Source of the DNA: Platanthera guangdongensis
Taxonomy: Eukaryota; Streptophyta; Magnoliopsida; Asparagales; Orchidaceae
Reading direction: 5' to 3'
DNA length: 64,000 nucleotides
NCBI GenBank assembly: GCA_039583875.1
Contig: CM077150.1
Location: 174,229,499 to 174,293,498, forward strand
Shown here: positions 1 through 10,569 of the stretch, one piece after another
Position numbering within the stretch: position 1 is the first letter of the stretch
Layout: every line of letters starts with the position of its first letter
The notes under the pieces: model-generated
What the model was told of the DNA's origin: nothing
The model's input: only the letters and a program-made list of their open reading frames with translations
Database searches by the model: none
Position numbers and translations under genes: made by a program

Positions 1-1529
1 CACCGGTCGCACAAGTAATAAAGTTTGGGAATAAATCCCCGAGTGTCGGTCTCTTGAGGAATGCAATTAGCATAGAGCAGCAACAGTTCAAAAAATATTA
101 TTATGAGGGTTATACTTAGAAAAAGAGTAAAAAAAGGGACTTGAGAGATTGTGGTTGTTTGCTCTAATAAGCTAATAAAAGCTATGCGGGTCGAAGGCAC
201 CGATTCGTAAGGTGAAGTGAGTGTTTCGGTCGTGATGCCAAACTTCGGTTGGGCGAGTGGACAGAAAGCTAATGGATGGAAGTGTTCTTGTGTGGAGTGC
301 AATTGGGTGAGACACGGGTATGGAGTTGATGTGGAGTGAGCGAGGTGCATTCACAGACACTACTCACAAGCATAAGCAAACTACAAACATCCCATTAGAT
401 ATAGAATAAAACTTGATGTTCATTACAATATTAAATCATTACATACTACAGAGGAAGGGGAAGAGGAGTAAACCAAAAGAGAGTGAAGATCCACCGCAGG
501 TCATGGCCGGAATAACGAGTTGTCAATCCGCTTCCGGGCTCAGTCGGAGGAGGCTTCCGGTACCAACGAGCTGTCACCTCGAAGGCCTTTAAGTCCGTTC
601 TCTAGGTTGTCTTCTTCACCAACTCTGATGGAAAGCTTGGAGTTGAAGTCGTCAATGGTCGAGGTCTTTGCCGGAGAGTTAGAAAAGCTTCGGAATAGCC
701 AGCTATGAACTCCCGATGAAGGTGGAGGTGATGGAGCAGCTGGAGAAGTAAAATGGTGATTCCCGCGCACTCCCCGATCGCAGCAAATGACGGGCGTTGA
801 CCTAAATCGTGGAACAGGGCCTTAAATATGGAGGCAGTAAAAGCAGTGCGCAAGATCAGTGGCGCACGACCAGTGGTCGTGGGTACTGTCGGTCGATGAT
901 CGTGCGCCATTTCCAATTAGACCTGAAACCTGGATAAAAACTTCAGCAAATATGCGCACGAGTAGTGGTGCACGAACCGTGGTCGTACGCACTACGGCCA
1001 GTGCTCGTGCGATTACCCGGGCAGAAATAGGACAAATGAGAATGCAATGCGCGCGATTGATGGCGCACGACCAGTGGTCGTGCGCAATAAGTCCAGTGGT
1101 CGTGCGCGCACAATAAGATCGACGAACGGAGAAAAGTTCTTAAGAATATCGTCGAACGGAGATCGACGAATGTAATGCGCACGAACGGTGGCGCACGACC
1201 AGTGGTCGTGCGCAATAAGTCTAGTGGTCGTGCGTAGTATTCCTGCATCGTCGGGGTCTCCAAAGCGGTTCTGGAGCATGTACACAAACCTTGCACCAAC
1301 AGAAGAGGTAGATAGGCCACCAAACATGCACACCACATTCCCAAGACAAGGCTAAAGAACAACCAAAACACAGAAACAAATAAAGCACACAGAAACGGGC
1401 CTATAGTGCACTTAATCGTGAAATAGGCACGTAAGCAAATATAAGCAATAATGGCTCTCATTTGTAGTGCTAAGATGATAAAACTGGCCCAGATGAGTCC
1501 AAAAATCAGTGTAAAATATGGACTCATCA
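1..1529 (-). repeat. K 3' LTR (truncated by window edge)
   Basis: Positions 1-1529 match 5862-7390 almost base for base, with scattered substitutions. On the minus strand it begins TGATGAGTCC at 1529, directly after the polypurine tract. The U3 part (about 860-1240) holds several copies of the palindrome CACGACCAGTGGTCGTG and variants. Short open frames inside it are not coding, since they follow the palindromes and are not conserved as protein. Confidence 0.88.
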
Positions 1530-1543
1530 CACCCCCAGACTTA
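1530..1543 (-). other. K polypurine tract
   Basis: The minus strand reads TAAGTCTGGGGGTG immediately before the TGATG start of the 3' LTR. This is the place and composition expected of the plus-strand DNA primer. Near-copies of the motif occur upstream in the element at 2050-2064 and 2927-2942, so the element carries more than one PPT-like run. Confidence 0.8.
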
Positions 1544-3252
1544 ACCATTTGCACATCCCGAGCAAATCATCACTCCGTCGACTAGAAAATAGCTAGCTGG
1601 CTGAGAAATTTCAAAAAGAAGTAAGACGAGAAATCAAATACATCTTGGGCATAGAAGATATAATAGAAAAACTTTTTAATTATACGACGTAGTTTAAACT
1701 ATTCGACAGACGTAAATAAATATTGTAATTGCTCAAAATTAGAATTCTGGAGAATCTTGCGATCATGTGTAGGAAGAAAGTAGGAAGCCCACTAAGGTGA
1801 GCATTGCCAAAGATCGGGGCTCAGAATCACCTACAAAGGAATCCACCAATGTCGGGGACCATACGCTTGCACGTTCACACTCTCTCCACGGCGCGGGTTA
1901 GACTCAAGCATGAATCAGTAGGACTTGTAGGAGAAAATGGGGCTTAGGCTTAGGTTTGGTAGTCAATGATAAACATGAAGGCTACACTCAACCAAAGCGA
2001 GCGAATAAAAACCTAAACCAATACAGCCACTTAGAAATGTATGGGTAACACACCCCCAGACTTAGCCTGAAAACCGGGCGTGTACACTGCCTAACCCGAC
2101 CAAAATCAATAAATAGGATGGGGATAAAATTCTCAAAGCAATTCTTTCAGATTTTTCTCTCTCTTTTTGTTTCTTTTTCGCTTATCTGCATTTTTATTTT
2201 CTGCGCTTGCAATCCCCAAACATAGCAATCAAAATGATGTCCACATATCACAACCTTGGCAAAATAGTAAATACAAACAAGCTCAAGCATTTGATTGCGA
2301 TGGTGGGTTTAGCTTCAGGCCTTGGTGAATGTGAGTGGAGCTGGATCAAAGAAGGTGTAGGCACAAATTTGGCATGCAACGGTTAAGGGGTAGGAAAGGC
2401 TAAACAAGGCTTAAACTAGCCAAAATGAGTGCCTACGTCATGCTCACACTTGACTAATCGGGCACCAATGCTTCGAGAGTAGCTTAGGGCAAGTTCTTAG
2501 CCACTGAGAAAGTGGATCCTTCCTCCCAACTCGAGCAATACGATTCTAGTGGCAGCTACACACATTCCTACATTATCGTTCGATTACTCCAGATTCAGAT
2601 TTTGAGTAGTACAAATAATATTTACAGCTGCAGAAAAATATAAATCTACGAGCATAAATAAAAATTAATTCTATCCTAGTTCTACACAAACCATGAGTAC
2701 TCGATTAGGAGCACTGCATGAGTTTCGAACTACTCAATCCTGAAATCCTAAGCCAGCACCACTATTTTAAAGTTTACACAAAAAACAATACATATGACTC
2801 GGGCTGTGGGCGTGGAAAAGAGCGCACTCATGTGGGTGACTCAATGTGTGCAGCAGAGATCAAGAAATAATTAAACAAGAAACTGGTATGTAGCAGAATG
2901 TGTTGTGTAGTGACCACATGCATGTTCTCCCCCCTAGACTTAAATTCGACAACTAGAAAAAAATAAGCATTCCAAATGGGATAAATAGCTAGGGTAGGAA
3001 GTACCTATACTCAAAATTGAGCATACCAGTCGTGCAACGAGATGTCCAAGTGCGGCCAAGTTGCCGCGCCTCAAAAATTCCTGCACCTGCGATTAAAATA
3101 TGCACACCAAACAAAATATGGACACATATTTATATGAATATATTAAAAGAACTCAAAATACCGCATAGGACCACACGGTCCAACTTGGGTTGTATCCCGA
3201 AAGCACTTTTGTTTACCGTCCTTAAGGTGGACCAAATACCCGTATTAGTAGT
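1544..3252 (-). other. K interior without recognisable coding sequence
   Basis: This 1.7 kb stretch lies between the protease frame and the 3' polypurine tract, where pol would sit in an autonomous element. No RT, RNase H or integrase motif is visible in any frame. It holds two additional PPT-like runs (minus strand TAAGTCTGGGGGTG at 2050-2064 and a TAAGTCTAGGGG-type run at 2927-2942). A pyrimidine-rich plus-strand tract lies at about 2150-2190. I infer that pol was lost and that the spacer is UTR-like. Confidence 0.55.
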
Positions 3253-4257
3253 TCAAATAGAGAGTTCTTGGCAGTAGAAAAAGGAAAAAAACGCGTTCAA
3301 AAAGTAGCGAGAAAATAGAAAGAGGATGGAAAGTGGAATGATGGTGGTGCAATCAGCTATAAGCAGATTTATGGTAAGTCTCTCCGGTGGGATGGGAGAG
3401 GACAGCAGATTGTCTTTTTGCATTGGGGGTAGGCATTGTCCCTTTACTTCGATTGCACTCTTTCTCGCGCCGGAAGGTAGTGTAGCGCTCCTCGCATAAT
3501 GCTTTGCCTCTTTCAGTTTCTCCACTGTGGGAGACTTCCAATGGATGTAGGCTGTGGGGTTTCCTGGTGTCGTGGTTTGTGGCGTCCTGTCCGGCACCTT
3601 GACGGCGACCGGATCTGCCCAGGCTACAGATCGCTTAACAGAGTTATCAGCAGTGTTATACAAATAAGTGTCTAGGGATTTCTCCCGAATAAAACTTGGT
3701 TCTCCATGCTCAACAACATAGTTGGCTGGAAGTAGAAAGGCAGTCGTGGCTTTGGTACACTCGATCTCTTCTTTAACAAGTACCTCTTGATTCTCATCTA
3801 CCTCTTGTGAGAGTCCTTTCTTTGTCTTCTCTTCCAGATGTGCTTCTTCCAATGTTGGGAGACCTGAATCTATCTTGGTATCTGTGACACTCAGAAAATT
3901 GTTATTTTGGATGGGAGAGGAATGTATGGATGTGTTATCGAGGGTGGAATCTTCGGTCGGCCAACTGACACGGCCTTTGGAAAAGTCGAGGGATGCGCCA
4001 CTGGCTGTTAGGAATGGGACTCCTAATATAGGAATAAAGTTATTTTCCTTTGGTCCCAAAACCTGGAAGTCAGTGGTTATACTTTTGCCGTTAACCTCGA
4101 TTTCAACTTCCCGAACACCTCCCTCGGTGTCAACCAAATTGCCATTCGCTAAGATAAGCGACTTCCGATTTTCAATGTCGACTTGTAGGCTCATCTTAGC
4201 AACATCTTGCAAAGTGAGGATGTTGCTGGACGCCCCGGAATCACATAATGTTGGGGT
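3253..4257 (-). pseudogene. K aspartic protease region
   Basis: The frame contains the retropepsin active-site motif DSGAS (about 4227-4241), then a beta-rich stretch and the ILGVPFL motif near 4010-4030. These are the family's active-site and flap/GRD regions. It is in the same reading frame as gag but separated from it by an in-frame TAA at 4258-4260. The protease would cut the Gag polyprotein in the virus-like particle. After the protease core about 200 residues of low-complexity, charged sequence follow with no recognised domain. The last 30 or so residues are hydrophobic and probably non-coding. It is called a pseudogene because of the upstream stop and the missing pol. Confidence 0.7.
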
Positions 4258-5619
4258 TTATATGTTGTTTATTTTACAATTGATGACGAGTTCATTGCGG
4301 TTTCCCAAATTTTCCTCCCCAAGGCTTTTACCTTGTTCATGGGGGTTCTTTTCGGAGTTACTAGGTAAGGTGCCTTGGGTGCCCTCGGAAACCACTTGGG
4401 CCAATTGGCCCAATTGTGCCTCCAGTTTGCGCATCGAGGCGGCTTGATTTGTCATGTTGGTTTGGGAAATTTCAACGAATTTCTCGAACATCTCTTCCAA
4501 AGAACTTTTTTTTACGACGGGGGGCCCTTGGGAATAATTCGGTTGAGGCGGCCGCGGTTGGCTTCCGGAGGCATACACATCATTTTGATGCTGCCGCGGT
4601 TGCCATCTTTGGCCAGATGTGTTAGGATTCCAAGAACAGTTGGGGTGGTTTCTCACCACCGGGTTGTATGTGTTCCCGTAAGGCACTCCCCTGTTTTTAT
4701 TAGCTATAAAATTAACTGACTCGTTCAAAAAAGAAGATTTGTCTGGTACTTCAACTACTAAGCATTCGAAGCTGTGGTGGTCGGTGCTTCCGCACCCTTG
4801 GCATGAGATTTCCATCACTGGGGCAGCGGCAACAGGCTTGGGGATATCCACGGCAAATACTCCACTTGTGCTTCGTGGGATGTTTCTTCCAGCGGTCCAG
4901 TAAGCGCTGTGGGTGGTGGTGTCTTGTAAGATTCTCAGAGCATCATCTGGAGCAAGATTCATGATTGTTACTCCAAAGGCGGCATCGATCATGGCTCGGT
5001 GGTGGGGATCAATAGTGAAGTAGAAACTTTCGACGAGATTCAACGTTTGGAATCCATGATTAGGGCACTTCCTCAGTAGCTCGTTGAAACGTTCCCAAAC
5101 TTCGGCTAAACTTTCTTGATCGGCTTGCCGGAAGTTGGCTATTGCGCGCCTCATGCTCACGATCTGAACTACCAGATGGAACTTAGCTAGGAATTTTGTG
5201 GTCAAAGCCTCCCAGGTGGTGGCTGTTCCAGGTGGGAGGGAGGGAAGCCATGTCTTGGCTTTGTCCCTTAATGAAAAAGGGAAGAGGCAGAGCTTGACTG
5301 TTTCTTCTGGGATTCCAGCGTAGCGGAAAGTGGCACAGATTTCGGAGAATTCTGTAAGGTGAAGATGGGCGTCTTCAGTGGCCATTCCGGAGAACTGAGC
5401 ATTATTCCGAATGATATTCAGGATAGCTGTTTTAATCTCGAACTATGGGTTGGTGATAGTAGGTCCGAAATCAGGGTATATGCTCCTGACAGTAGGTGTA
5501 GTATAATCCCTCATGGTGCGGACCTGGGGAGAGTTCACTTCATTTTCGTCGCCATTTCTGTCGACATGAGGTATCCCTCCAACTCGGTTGCCTGCATCAA
5601 TATTCAGCTGGTCTCCCAT
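4258..5619 (-). pseudogene. K gag (Retrotrans_gag type, Athila/Tat-like)
   Basis: This is a structural capsid protein gene. The start at 5619 gives an N-terminus with a conserved RTMRDY motif, as in Athila/Tat Gags. An in-frame TAG lies at 5443-5445 (codon 59). Downstream of the stop the retrotransposon Gag domain is clear (about 5385-4950), with LFPFSLRDKAKTWL, a FLAKF motif, and a FRQxxxESLxEVWERFNELLRKCP block. A zinc knuckle of form CX2CX4HX4C lies near 4755-4800. The C-terminal half is rich in Q, N and P, followed by a short coiled-coil-like segment. It ends with TAA at 4258-4260, with the protease continuing in the same frame. The Gag fold is well supported. The stop at codon 59 makes expression of the full protein unlikely unless translation restarts at the Met at 5385. 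Confidence 0.8.
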
Positions 5620-5813
5620 TGGGGCAAAAGTGATTGCTGCGGCACATCTTCACGCTAGGATAGTACATTCGATCTCTGGATCGTAGGCAACAAAATCTCT
5701 TGTAGCTCGGCCCTGCATTCACTGCGGCAAACATAATAGAAGGAAATAGCAGTCAAAAAACACTAACTCTTATAACAATATTTTCAGTCATCCTGAGTCG
5801 CTCTGCAGTTGCA

Positions 5814-5832
5814 TTCCCCGGCAACGGTGCCA
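5814..5832 (-). other. K primer binding site (tRNA-Asp)
   Basis: The minus strand reads TGGCACCGTTGCCGGGGAA. It matches the complement of the plant tRNA-Asp 3' end except for one base. It lies 6 bp inside the 5' LTR edge (5839), the usual position of a minus-strand DNA primer. Athila-type elements are known to use tRNA-Asp. Confidence 0.85.
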
Positions 5833-5838
5833 AAAACT

Positions 5839-7390
5839 TGATGCATGTAAATCGTCAAGCACACCGGTCGCACAAGTAATAAAGTTTGGGAATAAATGCC
5901 CGAGTGTCGGTCTCTTGAGTAATGCAATTAGCATAGAGCAGCAACAGTTCAGAAAATATTGTTATGAGGGTTATACTTAGAAAAAAGTAAAAAAGGGGGA
6001 CTTAAGAGATTGTGGTTGTTTGCTCTAATAAACTAATAAAAGTTATGCGGGTCGAAGGCACCGCTTTGCAAGGTGATGTGAGTGTTTTGGCTGCGATGCC
6101 GAACTTCGGTTGGGTGAGTGGACGGAAAGCTAATGGATGGAAGTGTTCTTGTGTGGAGTGCAATTGGGTGAGACACGGGTATGGAGTGGATGTGGAGTGA
6201 GGGAGGCGCATTCATAGACACTACTCACAAGAATAAGCAAACTACAAACATCCCATTAGATATAGAATAAAACTTGATGTTCATTACAATATTAAATCAT
6301 TCCATACTACAGAGAAAGGGGAAGAGGAGTAAACCAAAAGAGAGTGAAGATCCACCGCAGGTCGTGGCCGGAATAGCGAGTTGTCAATACGGTTCCGTGC
6401 GCAGTCCGAGGAGGCTTCCGGTACCAACGAGTTCTTACATCGAAGGCCTTTAAGTCCGTTCTCTAGGTTGTCTTCTTCACCAACTCCGATGGAAAGCTTG
6501 GAGTTGAAGTCGTCAATGGCCCGGGGCTTCGCCGGAGAGTTAGAAAAGCTTCAGAATAGCAAGCTATGGACTCCCGATGAAGGTGGAGGTGTTGGAGCAG
6601 CTGGAGAAGTAAAATGGCGATTCCCTCGCACTCCCCGATCGCAGCAAATGACGGGCATTGACCTAAATCGCGGAACAGGGCCTTTAATATGCAGACAGCA
6701 AAAGCAGTGCGCACGATCAGTGGCGCACGACCAGTGGTCGTGCGCACTATCGGTCGATGATCGTGCTCCATTTCCAATTAGACCTGCATCCTAGATAGAA
6801 ACATCAGTAAATATGTGCACGAGCAGTGGCCCACGACCACTGGTCGTGCGCACTATGGCCAGTGCTCGTGCGATTACCTGGGTAGAAATAGGAAAAATGA
6901 GAATGCAATGCGCACGATCGATGGCGCACGACCAGTGGTCGTGCGCAATAAGTCCAGTGGTCGTGCACACGCAATAAGATCGACGAAAGGAGAAAAGTTC
7001 TTGAGAATATCGTTGAGCGGAGATCGACGAATGTAATGCACATGAACGGTGGCGCACGACCAGTGGTCGTGCGCAATAAGTCCAGTGGTCGTCTGCAGTA
7101 TTCCTACATCGTCGGTGTCTCCCGAGCGGTTCCGAAGCACGCATACGAACCCTGCACCAACAGAAGAGGCAGATAGGCCACCAAACGTGCACACCACATT
7201 CCCAAGACAAGGCTAAAGAACAACAAAAACACAGAAACAAATAAAGCACACAGAAACGGGCCTATAGTGCACTTAATCGTGAAATAGGAACGTAAGCAAA
7301 TATAAGCAATAATGGATCTCAAGTGTAGTGCTAAGACGATAAAACTGGCACAGATGATTCCAAAAATCAGTGTAAAATTTGGACTCATCA
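5839..7390 (-). repeat. K 5' LTR
   Basis: This 1552-bp LTR is bounded on the plus strand by TGATG (5839) and CATCA (7390), an inverted terminal repeat. It is nearly identical to 1-1529. Palindromic CACGACCAGTGGTCGTG units and half units lie at about 6720-6745, 6815-6850, 6921-6968 and 7050-7095. It directly abuts the copia relic at 7391. Confidence 0.88.
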
Positions 7391-7918
7391 ATAAGCTGAA
7401 GCAATTGAAAGAGAAGAGGTCACATTGCTAGTTGCTGTCAAACATCTAAGGGATCATCCAAGGGAATTGATCTTTGGAGATGTAGCTCATGGAGTAACCA
7501 TAAGAAGTAGACATCACAATACTATGATGTATTTAATTTTTTTGTCTCAAACAGAACGAAAAACGTTTGAAGAAGCCAATGTAGACCCATTTTGGATAGG
7601 GGCTATGCAGGAAGATTTGAACTAGTTCAAGAGATGTAATGTCTAGAAGTTAGTTCCCAGAGCAGATGACTTTAACATCATAGGAACCAAGTGGATCTAC
7701 AAGAACAAACTGGATGAGAATGTTGTTATAGTCAGAAACAAGTATAAACTGGTTGCAAAGGGCTATAAACAAGAAGAGGGTATAGATTTTGATCAAACCT
7801 TTGCACCAGTTACTAGATTGGAAGCTATTAGACTCTTCTTGGCATACGTAGCCTACAAAAGATTCAAGGTTCACCAAATGGATGTGAAGTTAGCCTTCCT
7901 TAATGGTAACCTCAAAGA
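7391..7918 (+). pseudogene. Copia RT (RVT_2) relic, N-terminal part
   Basis: The translation gives the pre-RT linker (LRDHPRELIFGD), the LSQTERKTFEEA block and the first RT motifs: [41 protein letters not shown] and QMDVK-AFLNG. Two in-frame TAG codons (about 7624 and 7645) and substitutions show decay. It is closest in layout to the RT of elements B and D in this window. The left edge is cut by the insertion of K. The right edge stops abruptly at 7918 in the middle of the NGNLKE motif, where unrelated gypsy sequence begins. Confidence 0.85.
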
Positions 7919-8306
7919 ACTACAACGCCAAGTATCGTAACGTGGAGTTCGCGGTGGGCGATTTGGTATATTTAAAGATTAAACCCTTCAAAGGCGTGTC
8001 CAGGATTCGGCATTTGAAAAAGTTTAGTCTGAGATATCTTTGTCCGTTTGAAGTGGTAGAGCGAGTTGGGGAAGCTGCATATCGGCTAGCTCTTTCGGCA
8101 GAATTGAGTGGATTACATGATGTGTTCCACATATCTGTGCTTCGGAAAGCCGTCAAAGATCCAGCTCAAGTAATTGAGAATGATCGTGTCCCATTTGGGT
8201 ATGGGCTAACGACGAAGGTTAGGCCCATTCGGATCGAGCATAGAGCTGATAAACAGTTGAGGAACAAGATAATCAGGATGGTCAAAGTCCGGTGGGACAA
8301 TTGTAT
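7919..8306 (+). pseudogene. Gypsy integrase C-terminal fragment (Del/Tekay-like)
   Basis: The frame (open from 7903) aligns closely with the end of the G polyprotein at about 29140-29525. It has the GPY/F-type module ([47 protein letters not shown]) and the RMVKVRWDN tail. Only the last 130 residues of pol survive. The homology stops near 8306 at RWDN, before the final EE-type motif. It is a truncated relic fused to copia RT on its left. Confidence 0.85.
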
Positions 8307-9439
8307 CAGGGGGAGGCGAATACCACTCGCTCATGTCGACATCAGAGGAGGAGATCGTGTAAAAGCCTACAAAGTGAAGGGTCAGAGGGAGCGAGTAGTA
8401 ATAAACAAGCACAATTACAGGCTCACTGGGGGTCGGCACGTCGCCTACACCAGTAGATGGCCGGGAGTAGCCCGGCCGACCCTGAAAGAGCCCCCCTTCA
8501 CGAACTGTGAAGGATTTCCCAAGGCTAGGGGGAATTGGGGACTAAGAAATCTCCGAAGGGGCGTGACCCTGGCCCGTTGGGTCGGCGACCAGCTCGGTTG
8601 TCAGCGGGAGGTAATGGCTCTACACCCCTTCGTCGCCTCTGTCTTCACGGGGCGTCACCTGTGGAAAAAGGAATCAGAGGCAAAGCGGAGAATTAAGTGG
8701 AAGGTGAGCATTCCTCATGGGCGATCTCAGCACCGGCCGCCGAGCTAGACCCCGGGAGGTCATTTGCAGTAGAACGCCTCACATTTTTCCCTTTTACCGG
8801 ACTGGAGATGGAGTCGAGCGATCCGCTCGGTAACCATGGGGCGGCATCTAGAGCCTGCTCCCCAGTCCCCTCCATCGCGGCCACTAGGCGATCTCGCATC
8901 TCCTCGGACACATGCATCATTCAGCAACAGCTCATAGAGAAGGCTAGAGGAAGGCGGGATTTTTCCAAAGGTCCAATGACATATTTATAGCATGATAGTT
9001 GGACCCACCAAAAGATTCTCTCTAGATCACCAAAGCACTCACCGAACACGTGGGTTGGATGTTTCTTTCCGAGCTTGGCCAAGATCAAAAAGATCAAGGA
9101 TTGTGTACAACCCTGTGTTTGCCGAGTGGGTCCACCAGGCCAGGCGAGCGTACCAAGGCGACCTGCCCACAATATAACAACATGCAGGCGAACTCAAAAC
9201 GGCCAGCCCGCTCTCGCCAAAGCTAGGAGGGTGAGCCGGGCGAGCAGGTCAATCCAGCCTGTTCTCCCATTAGCGACTTGGTCGCCAGCCCGCTTTATAA
9301 CAAGAGCTGGCGGGCTGCTGCGGCCTAGCTCTCACTCGCCTAAGGAGGTAAGTTGAGCTACGGGAGCCAGGTTGCATCCGCCGCAACTTGGTGGCGAGTT
9401 GTGGCGAGACGACCTCCAGATCCTTGGAACCTGCCCAGT
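8307..9439 (+). other. Unassigned GC-rich stretch, probably part of a Tat-like gypsy element
   Basis: Between the gypsy integrase relic and the recognisable T1 LTR end lie about 1.1 kb with no domain I can name. Open frames exist on both strands (about 8697-8990 plus, 8693-8920 minus) but lack recognisable motifs. The right half (about 9000-9440) is rich in short GCGAG/CTCGC motifs, as expected for the U3 of the LTR that follows. I could not find the LTR start. Confidence 0.4.
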
Positions 9440-9865
9440 GGGGCCCAGATGCAAAATTACCTGGGTGCCCTTGCCAGGGGTCCGAATAGCTTGTTAGAAT
9501 AGAGGGGTTACGCTATTGGCAGACCCAGTTGGGCTCCATATAGCTGTTCAAAAGAGTGGATATTGGCTATTTACAGGCCGATTTCAGAAAACTATAAATA
9601 AGACCCAAGGGGGTACCTCAGGGGGCATGCTGACTTGCGCTCTGATCTTCTTGCGCTTTCTGAGGTAACCTTAGCTCGGCCTTTGGCTAAGGAGGGGAAA
9701 TGCTCTAAGATCTTCCGGGTGTGTGGTGGGACCTCCATGTCAAGCCCTTGGGTCAGTCCCCTTTCCTTTTCGTTTATTTTTTTGGCTTGCAGGAGAGAAG
9801 TAGGTGTGCGAACACCCCTTCCCCAAAGGTGAACTCCACAAGAGACTGAATTCTAGGTTTCAACA
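9440..9865 (+). repeat. T1: 3' part of a Tat-like gypsy LTR
   Basis: The segment aligns with 18910-19321 (T2). It shares a TATA box (TATAAATA at 9593-9600), the CTTAGCTCGG-CTTGGCTAAGGAGGGG block, a TCTTCCGGGTG motif, a pyrimidine-rich stretch ending in GCAGGAG, and the terminal TTTCAACA. In T2 that terminus is followed by a primer site. Here it is followed by an unrelated copia relic, so T1 is a solo LTR or the 3' LTR of a lost element. Confidence 0.7.
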
Positions 9866-10569
9866 AGGACCACAAACACCATTGCCACTTTAGACATATA
9901 TGTGGACGTTTATATAACTATCCACAAAGTATTCTCATGATGGGTCTGAACCAGTACATCTTGTTCATAACAACTACCCATGTGATGACTTGATATCACA
10001 ATATCATGAACTATGAGTACCAGTCATCAGTCAACGCACATGCTAGTCTTAAAGGTATCATTATTTCCCTTAGCTTCTAAGATGACACAATGACTATGAA
10101 CCCTTTAAGAATGAAGCTTTTGGAATCATAGGTTCTCACATCAAGTCACTACTTGAACTATGAAGCAAACATTCCAAGGGAATTTATTTTAGTTAGCTAT
10201 TCTATCACAATAGAAATAATAACATAATAAAATAACTTGCCAAAATATGTAAATGAAATGTATACCGTACTTTTAATCATCAAATGAAATATTACAGCCA
10301 ACAAACATACAATCCACAAGAATCAAACTAGAGTTGATCAATTAGGTATCATATACCCATAGATCTAACATGACCATCATACTTTCTCTGTGCGAGAGGC
10401 TTTGTCAGTGGATCCATAATTTTTCCTAAGTCGAAACTTTACATATGCTCACATCTGCTCGATCGACAATCTCTCGAATTAGATAGAACCGCCGAAGTAT
10501 GTGCTTGGAGCGCTAATGAGATCTAGATTCCAAAGCAAGTGGAATTGCACCGTTGTTGTCACAGTAGAG
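9866..10569 (-). pseudogene. Copia RNase H C-terminus and 3' end, minus strand
   Basis: Read on the minus strand from 10569, the translation gives YCDNNGAIPLALESRSH, then a KHILRRFYLIREIVDRADV block and a short ICKVST stretch. These are the last motifs of copia RNase H. Two in-frame TAG codons and a frameshift follow. The remaining sequence down to 9866 is AT-rich and non-coding, presumably the 3' UTR and part of the 3' LTR of the same lost element. It belongs to a different copia lineage from A-D. Confidence 0.75.

Larger units (their letters stand above)
1..7390 (-). mobile_element. Element K: non-autonomous Athila-like Ty3/gypsy retrotransposon
   Basis: Two direct copies of a 1.55 kb sequence bound a 4.3 kb interior, so this is an LTR element read on the minus strand. 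The right copy (5' LTR) starts TGATG and ends CATCA on the minus strand. Next to it lies a primer site matching the 3' end of plant tRNA-Asp, and next to the left LTR lies a polypurine tract. The interior codes for Gag and an aspartic protease, and I find no reverse transcriptase, RNase H or integrase in any frame. The tRNA-Asp primer, LTR size and Gag type fit the Athila/Tat group. The gag-only plan resembles the TR-GAG class of non-autonomous elements. About 23 bp of the left LTR lie outside the window. The right flank is a copia RT relic, so K inserted into older copia DNA. Confidence 0.85.

Noticed and set aside
8693..8990. Small host gene in the GC-rich segment
   Set aside because: Frames are open on both strands without recognisable motifs, and the segment adjoins an LTR. 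It was left as unassigned.
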